Shown one piece after another: positions 41,153-50,454 of a stretch of DNA of 64,000 nt; position 1 is the first letter of the stretch, and each line of letters starts with the position of its first letter. The DNA is from a virus: positions 1 to 64,000 of the IMG/VR virus record IMGVR_UViG_3300025785_001096; one strand, given 5' to 3'. Below the pieces are notes generated by a model. That model was not told the DNA's origin. It saw nothing but the letters and a program-made list of their open reading frames with translations, and ran no database searches. A program made the position numbers and the translations under genes.

Positions 41153-43450
41153 ATGACATCAATCAAAGTTACAAAGCGGGAAGGTCACACAGAAGACCTC
41201 GATTTAGAAAAATTACACAAAGTGGTATTTTGGGCAACACAAGGCATTACAGGTGTCAGCGCCAGCGAAGTAGAAATTAAAAGTCACATACAATTTTACA
41301 ACGGCATTCGAACAGCCGACATTCAAGAAACCTTGATCAAAAGTGCTGCAGATTTGATCTCAGAAGAAACTCCCAACTACCAATACGTAGCAGGTCGATT
41401 GATCAACTATCACCTGCGTAAACAAATTTATAACGATTATAATCCTTGCTCACTGCTGGAATTGGTCAAACGCAACGTGGAAAGTGGATTTTATGATCGT
41501 GGTCTATTGGAAGCCTATTCTGAACAAGAGTGGATCACTCTAGACACGTACCTAGATCACAAACGCGATGAGAATTTTACCTATGTGGCCATGGAACAAT
41601 GGCGTGGCAAGTACTTGGTACAAAATCGCGTAACCGGTGAAATATTTGAAACACCGCAAATGGCCTATATGCTGATAGCGGCCACTCTATTTCAATCGTA
41701 CCCTGCAGACACACGCTTACGTTGGGTAAAGGATTATTATGATGCAATCAGTCTTGGAGACATTAGTCTTCCCACTCCTGTTATGGCTGGTGTACGCACT
41801 CCACAGAAACAGTTCTCCAGTTGTGTACTGATTGAAGCCGACGACAGCCTGGACAGTATCAATGCTACCAGCAGCAGCATTGTCAAGTATGTTAGTCAGA
41901 AAGCCGGTATTGGAATTGGTGCCGGACGTATCCGTGCATTAGGTAGCCCGATCAGATCCGGCGATGCTTATCATACTGGTGTTGTACCTTTTTACAAATT
42001 GTTCCAAAGTGCCACACGTAGTTGTAGTCAAGGTGGTGTGCGTAATGGTGCCGCCACCTTATACTATCCTATCTGGCATTTGGAAATTGAAGACCTTATT
42101 GTGCTAAAGAACAACAAAGGCACAGAAGATAACCGTGTACGTCATATGGACTATGGTGTACAGTTTAACAAATTGATGTATGAACGATTAATTTCAGGCG
42201 GGGATATCACTTGCTTTAGTCCTCATGATGTACCTGAAATGTATGATGCGTTTTTCAATAACCAAGAACGCTTCAAAGAGTTGTACGAACGAGCAGAACG
42301 TAACACCAAGTTACGCAAGAAGACCTTTAAGGCTGCTGATCTGTTTACACGTTTTATGCAGGAACGCAAAGATACTGGACGTATCTATTTGCAGAATGTA
42401 GATCACGCAAACACTCACAGTCCTTTTGATGAAAATGTAGCACCCGTAAAGATGTCAAACCTTTGTTGTGAAATTGATTTACCAACAGTTCCACTAAAGG
42501 ATGTCAACGACGAGGATGGTAGGATTGCACTCTGTACCTTGAGCGCAATCAATTGGGGCAATGTAAAAAGCCCAAATGACTTCCAGAAACCGTGTGAACT
42601 GGCAGTACGTGGTTTAGATGCATTATTGAGTTATCAGAATTATCCTGTACGTGCGGCGGAACTTGCCACTGAAGAGTTCCGTCCACTAGGAGTTGGTATT
42701 ATTAACTTTGCCTATTTCTTGGCCAAGAACGATGTCAGTTATTCAGATCCTGCTGCATTGGCCTTGGTTGATGAGTATGCTGAAGCCTGGAGTTACTACC
42801 TATTAAAAGCTTCAGCTGATCTCGCCGTTGAACAAGGTGCCTGCGGTCGTTGGAAAGATTTAAAGTCGTCGGCAGGTATTCTTCCTATTGACACACGCAA
42901 ACGCGAAATTGACGAATTGGTACCACACCAAGAGCGTATGCCCTGGAACGAACTACGTACTCAAACACAAGCTACTGGTCAGCGTAATGCTACCCTAATG
43001 GCTCTAATGCCTGCAGAGACAAGTGCTCAAATTAGCAATGCAACAAACGGCATTGAGCCCCCACGTAGTTATGTGTCAGTTAAACAAAGCAAACACGGTG
43101 TACTGAAACAAGTGGTACCCGAGTTCCGCAAATTAAAAAACAAGTATGAATTGTTATGGGATCAACGTAGTCCCGAAGGTTATTTAAAACTGTGTGCAGT
43201 ACTACAAAAATACATTGATCAAGGTATTAGTGTAAACACATCCTACAATCCACGCTTTTACGATGACGAAAAAATTCCAATGAGCGAAATGCTCAAAGAC
43301 GTAATACAGTTTTACAAGTATGGCGGTAAACAGTTGTATTATTTCAATACCAATGATGGTCAAGGCGAAATTGACATTGATAAATTAAGTCAACAACAGG
43401 TAGAACAAACACCAACTGATGATGCAGATTGCGATAGCTGTGTGATTTAA
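41153..43450 (+). CDS. nrdA: Class Ia ribonucleotide reductase, alpha subunit
   Basis: A 765-residue enzyme. An N-terminal ATP-cone (VTKREGHTEDLDLEKLHKVV) is followed by the barrel with QFSSCVLIEADDSLDS (first redox Cys), MSNLCCEIDLPT (Asn, radical Cys and Glu) and LCTLSAINWGN (second redox Cys). The C terminus ends DADCDSCVI with the CxxC tail pair reduced by glutaredoxin. It makes dNDPs from NDPs for phage DNA synthesis. nrdB and glutaredoxin follow, separated by an SGNH-like gene. Confidence 0.98.
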   Translation: MTSIKVTKREGHTEDLDLEKLHKVVFWATQGITGVSASEVEIKSHIQFYNGIRTADIQETLIKSAADLISEETPNYQYVAGRLINYHLRKQIYNDYNPCSLLELVKRNVESGFYDRGLLEAYSEQEWITLDTYLDHKRDENFTYVAMEQWRGKYLVQNRVTGEIFETPQMAYMLIAATLFQSYPADTRLRWVKDYYDAISLGDISLPTPVMAGVRTPQKQFSSCVLIEADDSLDSINATSSSIVKYVSQKAGIGIGAGRIRALGSPIRSGDAYHTGVVPFYKLFQSATRSCSQGGVRNGAATLYYPIWHLEIEDLIVLKNNKGTEDNRVRHMDYGVQFNKLMYERLISGGDITCFSPHDVPEMYDAFFNNQERFKELYERAERNTKLRKKTFKAADLFTRFMQERKDTGRIYLQNVDHANTHSPFDENVAPVKMSNLCCEIDLPTVPLKDVNDEDGRIALCTLSAINWGNVKSPNDFQKPCELAVRGLDALLSYQNYPVRAAELATEEFRPLGVGIINFAYFLAKNDVSYSDPAALALVDEYAEAWSYYLLKASADLAVEQGACGRWKDLKSSAGILPIDTRKREIDELVPHQERMPWNELRTQTQATGQRNATLMALMPAETSAQISNATNGIEPPRSYVSVKQSKHGVLKQVVPEFRKLKNKYELLWDQRSPEGYLKLCAVLQKYIDQGISVNTSYNPRFYDDEKIPMSEMLKDVIQFYKYGGKQLYYFNTNDGQGEIDIDKLSQQQVEQTPTDDADCDSCVI

Positions 43451-43451
43451 T

Positions 43452-44261
43452 ATGAAACCTAGTGTATTAGTTGCTGTAGGATGTAGTTGGGTAGCCGGTG
43501 CCTTCATGGACTGTGACCCCGCTGCGACTGACTTTGACTACAATCACACAGTTGATCCTGAGTTCCGCAACAAAAACAGCTTTGCTGGACTACTACAACA
43601 ACAACTTGGTTTAGATACTGTGCATTTTATTGCACAAAACGGCGCCAGCAACGACAACCAATTGCGAAAACTAATGTCTTTTGTTGACTCCAACAGAGAC
43701 AAATACGATCGTATGTTTGTGTTATGGGGCTTATCAAGTATCTATCGTTGGGAAACTTACAGCAGTACATTGAGTTCAGTTGAAGACAATGCCTATGGTA
43801 GAATCAATCACAAACCTGGCATAGAAAAAGAACTCAAATATTATTTTGGCCATTTTTGGAATCAAGAACACGAGTTAGAAAAACTTGGCAACAAAATTTT
43901 GCTTTTAGATGGGTACTTGACATCGTTGAACATTGATCACTTGTTTGTAAACAGTTTTCAAGGGTATTCAGCAAAAGATTTAAAAATACACAATATCCAA
44001 GACAAAAATTTTTATTTACCAGCAGATTCAGAAAATGATCTGGTTAGTTTATTATGTCGCAAAAATCAGATATATATTAAACAGTCAAAAATGCCTTTTT
44101 TAAATCTGTTGCGACCAACTGCCAATCAAATTATCAGCAGTAACATTAGAGAGCTACAGCAATCAGGATGGTTAGATCGTGCCACAGCACATCCAACAGT
44201 AAAAGCACACCAGTTGATTGCTGATGAATTATACAATTATATAAAGGAAAAACAACAATGA
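43452..44261 (+). CDS. SGNH hydrolase-like protein C inside the nrd operon
   Basis: A 269-residue protein with VAVGCSWVAGAFMDCDP (GCSW nucleophile block), QNGASNDNQLRKLMSF (Gly/Asn blocks), a long variable middle and TAHPTVKAHQLIADELYNYI (His block). It lies one base after nrdA and overlaps nrdB by 4 bases, so it is co-translated with ribonucleotide reductase although no functional link is obvious. It may be a recent insertion of a paralogue. Active-site Asp before the His is not evident. Confidence 0.65.
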   Translation: MKPSVLVAVGCSWVAGAFMDCDPAATDFDYNHTVDPEFRNKNSFAGLLQQQLGLDTVHFIAQNGASNDNQLRKLMSFVDSNRDKYDRMFVLWGLSSIYRWETYSSTLSSVEDNAYGRINHKPGIEKELKYYFGHFWNQEHELEKLGNKILLLDGYLTSLNIDHLFVNSFQGYSAKDLKIHNIQDKNFYLPADSENDLVSLLCRKNQIYIKQSKMPFLNLLRPTANQIISSNIRELQQSGWLDRATAHPTVKAHQLIADELYNYIKEKQQ

Positions 44262-45385
44262 GCGTATTTAATATAAGAAAAACGGATCACACCAAATCAT
44301 TGGCTTTCCTTGACACCAACGGCACACCGGCGGTACAGCGTTACGACGTATTGAAGTATCGTCAGTTTGACAAATTGACTGACAAGCAACTGGGGTTCTT
44401 TTGGCGTCCAGAAGAAATTGACGTTATGCGTGATGCCAAAGACTTCAAAGAACTAACCGACTTTGAACAACATATTTTTACCAGCAACCTGAAGCGTCAG
44501 ATCCTGTTGGATAGTGTGCAAGGTCGCAGTCCAAATTTGGCCTTTCTTCCATTGGCCACTATTCCTGAATTGGAAACTTGGATTGAAACTTGGGCATTTA
44601 ACGAAACTATTCACAGTCGTAGTTATACACACATTATCCGCAACGTGTATGCCAATCCCAGCGAAATCTTTGACGAGCTGTTGGAGCTGGACGAAATTGT
44701 GGCCTGTGCTCAAGACATCAGCAAATACTATGATGATCTGATTGAATATGGCAATTGGTATCGTATGTTGGGTTTGGGCGAGCATACAGTCAATGGTAAA
44801 AAGATTGTTGTGGATATGTATCAACTTAAAAAGAAATTGTGGTTGGCATTAAACTCAGTCAACGCATTAGAAGGTATTCGTTTTTATGTTAGTTTTGCTT
44901 GCAGTTGGGCATTTGCGGAATTAAAAAAGATGGAAGGCAATGCCAAGATAATTAAACTTATAGCCCGGGACGAAAACGTACACTTGGGGTCCACGCAAAC
45001 CCTGTTAAAATTATTGCCTACAGATGACCCAGACTATGCATTGTTAAAAATTGAAACCAAGGCCGAGTGTGAGCAAATGTTTCTGGCAGCTGCTGCACAA
45101 GAAAAAAGCTGGGCCCGGTACCTGTTCAAAGATGGATCAATGATTGGTCTCAATGAAGTGTTGTTGAGCCAGTATGTGGATTGGTTGACCTGCAAACGTA
45201 TGACAGCAGTGGGACTCGACTGTGGTATGAAGCCAGGCTCAAGTAATCCGTTACCTTGGACAGCCAAATGGATTGCTGGTGCTGAAGTACAGGTAGCACC
45301 GCAAGAAACAGAAATTACCACCTATGTAATTGGTGGTACAAAACAAGATGTCGACAAAGACACATTTAAAGGATTTAGTTTATAA
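44258..45385 (+). CDS. nrdB: Class Ia ribonucleotide reductase, beta subunit
   Basis: The 375-residue protein closely follows E. coli NrdB: FFWRPEEIDVMRDAKDF (iron ligand Asp region), WAFNETIHSRSYTHIIRN (Glu and His ligands and the radical Tyr of RSYTH), and NAKIIKLIARDENVHLG (Glu/His ligands). It houses the di-iron tyrosyl radical that starts catalysis in NrdA. Full length. Confidence 0.98.
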   Translation: MSVFNIRKTDHTKSLAFLDTNGTPAVQRYDVLKYRQFDKLTDKQLGFFWRPEEIDVMRDAKDFKELTDFEQHIFTSNLKRQILLDSVQGRSPNLAFLPLATIPELETWIETWAFNETIHSRSYTHIIRNVYANPSEIFDELLELDEIVACAQDISKYYDDLIEYGNWYRMLGLGEHTVNGKKIVVDMYQLKKKLWLALNSVNALEGIRFYVSFACSWAFAELKKMEGNAKIIKLIARDENVHLGSTQTLLKLLPTDDPDYALLKIETKAECEQMFLAAAAQEKSWARYLFKDGSMIGLNEVLLSQYVDWLTCKRMTAVGLDCGMKPGSSNPLPWTAKWIAGAEVQVAPQETEITTYVIGGTKQDVDKDTFKGFSL

Positions 45386-45630
45386 TGATCACAGTATATT
45401 CAAAAAATCATTGCCCATTTTGCGATCAAGCAAAATCGTTGTTAAAATTAAAAGGCATTGCATTCGAAGAAATCAAAATTGATGAAACACCCGAAGCACG
45501 TGAGTTTGTTTTAAGTGAAGGTCATCGTACAGTTCCACAAATCTACCAGGACGGCAAGTTGTTAGTAGAAGGCGGATTTCAAGGTCTTAAAAAGCAGTCA
45601 GAAGAGTTTTTCAATCAACTAAAAGGATAG
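45385..45630 (+). CDS. Glutaredoxin
   Basis: An 81-residue glutaredoxin with active site HCPFC (about 9-13) and the cis-Pro/GSH-binding segments RTVPQIYQDG and EGGFQGLKK. It overlaps the nrdB stop by one base and would reduce the C-terminal cysteines of NrdA. Length and motifs are standard. Confidence 0.96.
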   Translation: MITVYSKNHCPFCDQAKSLLKLKGIAFEEIKIDETPEAREFVLSEGHRTVPQIYQDGKLLVEGGFQGLKKQSEEFFNQLKG

Positions 45631-45633
45631 TAA

Positions 45634-45942
45634 ATGTTAATCAATAAAGGATATGAAGCAGGCGACATCGTTTGCTTCAAAATCGTCACTGGTGATGAAA
45701 TCATTGCCAAACTTGTAAGTGAAGGATCAGCTGGATTTGTAGTCAGTCGTCCTTGTACTGTTATTCCAAGCCCACAAGGTCTAGGCCTGATGCAAAGCCT
45801 GATTTCTGCGGATATAAATACTAATGTAACGCTGAAAAACGAGCATATTCTTATGCACGGTCCTGTAATCAAAGATATTGAAAATCACTATATCCGCACT
45901 ACCACAGGTATTGAACCAGCGTCAAAAGGAATAATTACCTAA
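45634..45942 (+). CDS. Small SH3/Lsm-like barrel protein (102 aa)
   Basis: The text AGDIVCFKIVTGDEIIAKLVSE followed by FVVSRPCTVIPSPQGLGLMQS and VTLKNEHILMHGPV gives five to six regular strands like an Sm/SH3 barrel. Similar proteins occur in T4-like cyanophages after tail or nrd genes. Function unknown. An exact late promoter box lies within its coding sequence. Confidence 0.6.
   Translation: MLINKGYEAGDIVCFKIVTGDEIIAKLVSEGSAGFVVSRPCTVIPSPQGLGLMQSLISADINTNVTLKNEHILMHGPVIKDIENHYIRTTTGIEPASKGIIT
45813..45820 (+). promoter_or_regulatory. Late promoter box inside a coding region
   Basis: An exact TATAAATA followed by CTAATG lies 121 bases before the PAAR gene. It is the only late-type signal serving the PAAR and large structural genes. 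Confidence 0.45.
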
Positions 45943-46226
45943 TGCCAGCAGCCGCAAGAAAAGGTGACCCAGACACCAGCGATGGTGCAATTACCAGTGA
46001 GTGTGTTGATTCCGTGTTGATCAACGGCAAACCAGCGGCAGTGGTAGGCAGTATGGATAGAGATCACGCACCATATGGTCGACCACACAGACCCCACGTG
46101 CCCAATCCCATTGTGTCGGGCAGTAGCACAGTTTTCTTTGGTGGTAAAGCAGCCGCACGTGTAGGCGACCCATTTCAATGCGGACACAAAGTTGCCAGCG
46201 GTAGTCCAGATGTTAACATTGGGTAA
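45942..46226 (+). CDS. PAAR-domain tail spike tip
   Basis: This 94-residue protein begins MPAAARKGDPDTSDGA and has the repeated glycine-rich turns of the PAAR cone (VLINGKPAAVVGSMDRDH, TVFFGGKAAARVGDPFQCGHKVASGSPDVNIG), with His and Cys residues to hold the metal at the point. In contractile tails PAAR caps the central spike that pierces the outer membrane. Length and pattern are standard. Confidence 0.92.
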   Translation: MPAAARKGDPDTSDGAITSECVDSVLINGKPAAVVGSMDRDHAPYGRPHRPHVPNPIVSGSSTVFFGGKAAARVGDPFQCGHKVASGSPDVNIG

Positions 46227-46228
46227 CC

Positions 46229-48028
46229 ATGGCAACCGCACTCGCTCTCAACGCCGCTAGTACTATCCTTTCAGGCCAAGGGTTGGCTCCCAACGCCAAT
46301 CTGATTGCGCAGATTTCTGCATTTCAAGCACACACCCCCATTGTGCAATTGGCAAATCTTTTTGCCTACATACAAACCGATGCCAATGCGGCCGCTAACC
46401 TAATGCCAGTATTGAGCACAATAGGTGGATCAAGTGCCAATCGTTGGATATTGGATCTTTGTCCAACCGACACATTGGTTTATATCACAAACAGGCCGTT
46501 GGTGTACGGCAACATCGCCGGTAATTACAAACCAAGATTCAGCACTACTATAAGCAATCAAGCAACTGGTCCATTCTCAGGTGGCCTGGCCACATTTGCC
46601 AATGTGTACACCACTGTGGCTGCATATACCATTTCAAGTTTTGATGTGGTGGCCAGTGCATTTATGCTTGGTGGAAAAACTTATGCCGACTCTGGAATTG
46701 GATTTACGGGGCCGGGCGATTTGGCAACCGGCGGAATTGGCAATGTTGGCCCAACGATCGCTACTGCTGTCAGTGGGTGGGGCACAATGTATGATATCAA
46801 AAACATTGCCACAGCCGGCGACACCTATGTGTTTGGAAAAAATTTACTCAGTCAAAAACTTGGCACGTATGGTAATCTTTCCGATCAATTGACCAGCGTG
46901 GGATTGGATGTGTCAGATCTGACCACTATTCCCTCATCTACTACTACCACAAGTCAAGTGGCTTCTTCAACCACATCGAGAAGCCTGATTGGGCAAGTTG
47001 ATTTGCCAAGTTTGGCCACTGTGACCACAACTACAGTAGTGACTGGTAGTAGCCCAGCAGTAGTACAAAACATTTATGCCAATGTCACCGGTAGTGATTT
47101 ATCAGCTATTATATCAGCCACTAACTTTACTGGCAATACTGCTGCAATACGCAATCTCAATGACTTTTTAGATATCACTCGGGTGGTTCCTGCCAACGTC
47201 CTGCCAATATTAAACAGCCTTGGTGCCAACACTTTTGCCACATTTGGTCAGCTGGTACACAACAAAATAGGACAAGGCAATTTTAAATCCTGGGCCGATC
47301 TCTCAGCGTTTTTATCCAGTGTTGTGGTACCTGCGCTGAGCAATACTTCAACTACCAGCACCACTCCACTGTTAAACAATGTATCAGTATTGACCAACGG
47401 CATCAAAGGATCTGGCCCATTTCAAAATCTCATTATCAGCGATATGTTAGGAGCAGTCGGCGGCGGCAGTTATGTTACCAATTTAACTACATTGAACAAC
47501 TACTATAACACAGTGGTTACTCCGGCAGTTACATCTGCTATGAGCAACTTGGTTGTCTGTGTCAATCAATTTATGGCAAACTCTGCTGCCGGCAATGCCA
47601 ACACAGTGGTGGCCAACGTAGCATCAGTAACATCTGCATTGAACGCTATTCCTGCCAGTGCCAATTTGACTCTTTGCCAAACAGCCTATAACACAATGTG
47701 GGCCAATGTACAAACAGAAATTGCCGCACTCAAAGCTGCTGGAGTAGACTACAGTGGTACTGTTACAGCACTAAACAGCTTTGCACAGAATTTTTACAGC
47801 ACAGCGGCAGATCGAGACCGACTGGAAACTTATCAATTTTTTGCCAATTTAATTACCAACGATGCTGCCGGTGATACCTTACGTGCGACTGTGGCAGAAA
47901 CTATCAATACTCAATTGTTGGGATCACGAGGAATTGTCCTTAACAACAATGCCGATCCTAATTCTGCCATTTCAAATGCTGCCAAGCAAAACGTACCATT
48001 AACTACATACTTATCCCAAAATAAGTAG
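46229..48028 (+). CDS. Large structural protein after PAAR (599 aa)
   Basis: Three bases after PAAR. The protein is Ala/Thr/Asn-rich with NRWILDLCPTDTLVYITNRP and YAMSSFD-like strands early on. A central low-complexity Thr/Ser linker (SSTTTTSQVASSTTSRS, about 230-250) and a helical C-terminal third follow (VTSALNAIPASANLTLCQTAYNTMW). It is likely part of the baseplate hub or spike complex because of its place and late control. No named family is recognised. Confidence 0.65.
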   Translation: MATALALNAASTILSGQGLAPNANLIAQISAFQAHTPIVQLANLFAYIQTDANAAANLMPVLSTIGGSSANRWILDLCPTDTLVYITNRPLVYGNIAGNYKPRFSTTISNQATGPFSGGLATFANVYTTVAAYTISSFDVVASAFMLGGKTYADSGIGFTGPGDLATGGIGNVGPTIATAVSGWGTMYDIKNIATAGDTYVFGKNLLSQKLGTYGNLSDQLTSVGLDVSDLTTIPSSTTTTSQVASSTTSRSLIGQVDLPSLATVTTTTVVTGSSPAVVQNIYANVTGSDLSAIISATNFTGNTAAIRNLNDFLDITRVVPANVLPILNSLGANTFATFGQLVHNKIGQGNFKSWADLSAFLSSVVVPALSNTSTTSTTPLLNNVSVLTNGIKGSGPFQNLIISDMLGAVGGGSYVTNLTTLNNYYNTVVTPAVTSAMSNLVVCVNQFMANSAAGNANTVVANVASVTSALNAIPASANLTLCQTAYNTMWANVQTEIAALKAAGVDYSGTVTALNSFAQNFYSTAADRDRLETYQFFANLITNDAAGDTLRATVAETINTQLLGSRGIVLNNNADPNSAISNAAKQNVPLTTYLSQNK

Positions 48029-48067
48029 GGTTATAACGGCCAATTTCTCCAAGAAACACTACTTACC

Positions 48068-48096
48068 TTGACTTGTTAAGACTTATGTAGTATTAT
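48068..48096 (+). promoter_or_regulatory. Sigma70 promoter before the SleB hydrolase
   Basis: TTGACT, 17 bases, TATTAT (48091-48096). The 60-base leader contains an ACATTC/GAATGT hairpin (about 48125-48144) before AAAGGAGG. Confidence 0.7.
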
Positions 48097-48164
48097 AACT
48101 ACTGAGATATGGCCGTAAATATCTTACATTCCTTAAAAAGAATGTACAACCAAAGGAGGACAGT

Positions 48165-48842
48165 ATGAGAACGATTGTTTCAACTATCGTAGCAATATTA
48201 GCCCTGACCGTAATGGCACCCGGTCAAGCAGAAGAAGTACAACAGAGTTTTTTTAACGCAGTAACAACACAGGCGCAAAGTCGCTTGGATACCTTGGTAG
48301 ATGCTATTATGACACCCATAGTAGACATCACAGTCACCAGCAAGGACATAGACTGCCTTGCGCACAATATCTACTATGAAGCTGGCGGCGAACCCGAAGA
48401 AGGCAAAGTAGCAGTGGCCATGGTTACCATTAACCGCGTCCGCGATGGTCGTTTTGGTAACTCCATTTGCTCAGTGGTCGGTCAACGCACCGTTGTGGTT
48501 CGTGAACGCACAGTCAAAAAAACCGAAGTAGTAAATACCGGTTGGTTTGGTCGTCCTGAACCAAGAACAATAACTGAAATCAAAATGGATCAAGTACCTG
48601 TATGCCAGTTCAGTTGGAAATGTATGTTTGTTCGCAAACCCAAAGAAGCTGACGAACGCTGGGCAGAAAGTCAACGAGTAGCCACAGCATTGTTGCGAGG
48701 CAACTATGCAGACTGGCAGGACAAATACAGTGACGCATTGTATTTCCACGCCGCCGGAGTAAGACCACCCTGGGCACGTCAGAAACACTATGTGGCCCGT
48801 ATAGGTGGACATTTCTTTTACGCTGACTATCAGAAATCATAA
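48165..48842 (+). CDS. SleB/CwlJ-type cell-wall hydrolase with signal peptide
   Basis: A Sec-type signal (first about 22 residues, to GQAEE) is followed by the Hydrolase_2 catalytic domain: CLAHNIYYEAGGEPEEGKVAVAMVTINRV (catalytic Glu region) and SDALYFHAAGVRPPWA. The domain cuts peptidoglycan. Within it is an insert with VVVRERTVKKTEVV. Export by the host Sec route without a classical holin is possible. It has AAAGGAGG and its own promoter, and likely serves lysis or entry. Confidence 0.88.
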   Translation: MRTIVSTIVAILALTVMAPGQAEEVQQSFFNAVTTQAQSRLDTLVDAIMTPIVDITVTSKDIDCLAHNIYYEAGGEPEEGKVAVAMVTINRVRDGRFGNSICSVVGQRTVVVRERTVKKTEVVNTGWFGRPEPRTITEIKMDQVPVCQFSWKCMFVRKPKEADERWAESQRVATALLRGNYADWQDKYSDALYFHAAGVRPPWARQKHYVARIGGHFFYADYQKS

Positions 48843-49495
48843 TGTTCTTTGAAGCCCTTGAGCGTTTACAAAGTATCGCTGAGAGACACAGTGGTAAACA
48901 ATACACGCCCAAGGGACTAACACATTTGATTCGTATGCAGTTTTGTGACCCCCAATTGGTATTCAATACCGAGCGCGACAGTCGTGTGGAACCAGGTAAT
49001 TTTTGGATCAAAGGCGAATATCGTCCAGCCGACGACGAACAACAAGATCCTTGCATTTATATTACCTTGACTTTTCCCACTCGTAAAAAAATCTGTTACA
49101 TTGATGGTACCGATTGGGATACCATGGGATTTCACATCGCTGATGTAATAACACACGAATATCTGCATCAGTATTACTGTCGCCGCCGCGGTTATCGACA
49201 CGGACGCGGTTACCGAGCACGAACCACTTTGCGTTACACAGAAACAATGCAAGACTATTTAGGTTGCGAAGACGAATTGTTGGCCTACAGTTTTAATGTT
49301 GCAAGCGAAATGATAGTGTACAATCGTCCAATGGAACGAACACACGCATATCGACTGTATCGCCGACATTTTAAACACGATCCAAAAGTGCTAACACAAT
49401 TAAAAAAACACGCCAATAAATATCTTAAACGACTGGAGCCAAACAATGAGCAAAGTATCTCAAGATCAAGAATTAGAAATGGGCGACATATATGA
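48842..49495 (+). CDS. HExxH metallopeptidase-like protein
   Basis: The 217-residue protein has VITHEYLHQYYCRRRGYRHG (HEYLH zinc motif, about residue 103) and later EDELLAYSFNVASEMIVYN, whose Glu could be the third ligand. No signal peptide. Coupled to the SleB gene by a one-base overlap. It may process a phage or host protein. SprT-like and Wss-like alternatives cannot be told apart by eye. Confidence 0.65.
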   Translation: MFFEALERLQSIAERHSGKQYTPKGLTHLIRMQFCDPQLVFNTERDSRVEPGNFWIKGEYRPADDEQQDPCIYITLTFPTRKKICYIDGTDWDTMGFHIADVITHEYLHQYYCRRRGYRHGRGYRARTTLRYTETMQDYLGCEDELLAYSFNVASEMIVYNRPMERTHAYRLYRRHFKHDPKVLTQLKKHANKYLKRLEPNNEQSISRSRIRNGRHI

Positions 49496-49667
49496 CACAG
49501 AAATCAGTGACGAAGATTACGGTTTCATACTTGGACCAGACGGTGAATTAAAGTCGGTATTTTTACCTGACAGCATACCCTTTAAACAACCCAAAAATGT
49601 TCAAAAAATCTTTAAAATGTTTGGCATTCGTGATGCTGAACAGCTAGATAACGACACCCTGCACTAG
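49446..49667 (+). CDS. Small acidic protein, unknown (73 aa)
   Basis: Begins 50 bases inside the previous gene after a CTGGAG site. It is very acidic at the front (MSKVSQDQELEMGDIYDTEISDEDYGF), with a more basic helical end (QPKNVQKIFKMFGIRDAEQL). The composition suggests a small binding protein. Unknown. Confidence 0.55.
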   Translation: MSKVSQDQELEMGDIYDTEISDEDYGFILGPDGELKSVFLPDSIPFKQPKNVQKIFKMFGIRDAEQLDNDTLH

Positions 49668-49693
49668 ACCAAAAATTGCCAAAATGCTATAAT
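49665..49693 (+). promoter_or_regulatory. Sigma70-type promoter, leaderless, repeated cassette
   Basis: TAGACC, 17 bases, TATAAT (49688-49693). Its last 25 bases are identical to those of the promoter at 49967. The ATG at 49699 lies at the expected start. Confidence 0.8.
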
Positions 49694-49698
49694 GCAGT

Positions 49699-49926
49699 AT
49701 GAATACAGTTATAGCAACACGCATCAAATGGACAGCTACTGCCATCACCCTAGCAGGTGCAGTATTCGCTAGTCTTAATATCTACCCACTAAGTGCCATA
49801 ACCCTGAATTTGGGTAGTGCAACCTTCCTGATCTGGGCAGTTTTGATACGGGATCGAGCTATGATCACTGTAAATGCCGGGCTTTTAGCCATATACACAG
49901 CGGGTCTGGCTGTAAAACTCCTTTAA
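49699..49926 (+). CDS. Small three-helix membrane protein (75 aa)
   Basis: The protein is hydrophobic throughout: WTATAITLAGAVFASLN, PLSAITLNLGSATFLIWAVLI and MITVNAGLLAIYTAGLAVKLL make about three membrane helices with a conserved-looking RDR between helices 2 and 3. No signal for lysis function, though a holin-like or inner-membrane role is possible. Leaderless predicted mRNA. Confidence 0.65.
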   Translation: MNTVIATRIKWTATAITLAGAVFASLNIYPLSAITLNLGSATFLIWAVLIRDRAMITVNAGLLAIYTAGLAVKLL

Positions 49927-49966
49927 AATCAACAACTTACAACACTTAAAATTCCTGGTATTTTGG

Positions 49967-49995
49967 TTGTCCAAAAATTGCCAAAATGCTATAAT
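49967..49995 (+). promoter_or_regulatory. Sigma70 promoter, repeated cassette
   Basis: TTGTCC, 17 bases, perfect TATAAT (49990-49995), followed by the same leader as at 17276 up to AAGGAG. Confidence 0.88.
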
Positions 49996-50024
49996 ACTTG
50001 TATAGTAATTAACAAGGAGTAGCG

Positions 50025-50453
50025 ATGAGTACAGTTCAATTTGCAGGTTTTAGCCGTATGAATGGTGTTTTAAAGTTCCGTACTGCTAACGAAATTAGCC
50101 GTGCCCAACAGTTGGCTAAACTGGGTGATACAGACATCTCAATGGCAATCTTGCCTAACCCAATGAGCAAAAATGATGCCGCTAAGTATGTGCTCACTAA
50201 CTTGGCTGTTTCGTACCCCAAGTATAACACCCCTGAAGCCACAGGCCTGCTTACCAGTTTGATCCGAGACGAAAACCCGTTCGCTAAACCCAAAGCGGTC
50301 AAAAAGACACGCACCGTGGTAGCTAAAAATGCCGTGGTCAAGACTTCAGTCAAAAGTCAGGTATATCCTGAAATTGAGTTGACACCCAAACAGGCTGCCA
50401 AGATCCGTGCTGAGTTTATGAAGAAGCTCAAAGCCGCTTACGAGGCCAACTGA
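50025..50453 (+). CDS. Early protein, unknown (142 aa)
   Basis: The protein has FSRMNGVLKFRTANEISRAQQLAKLGDTD at the front, and a strongly basic centre (KPKAVKKTRTVVAKNAVVKTSVK) before a final helix (PKQAAKIRAEFMKKLKAAYEAN). The basic linker suggests nucleic acid or ribosome contact. AAGGAG and a strong early promoter imply high early expression. Possibly a host-takeover factor; unknown family. Confidence 0.6.
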   Translation: MSTVQFAGFSRMNGVLKFRTANEISRAQQLAKLGDTDISMAILPNPMSKNDAAKYVLTNLAVSYPKYNTPEATGLLTSLIRDENPFAKPKAVKKTRTVVAKNAVVKTSVKSQVYPEIELTPKQAAKIRAEFMKKLKAAYEAN

Positions 50454-50454
50454 T

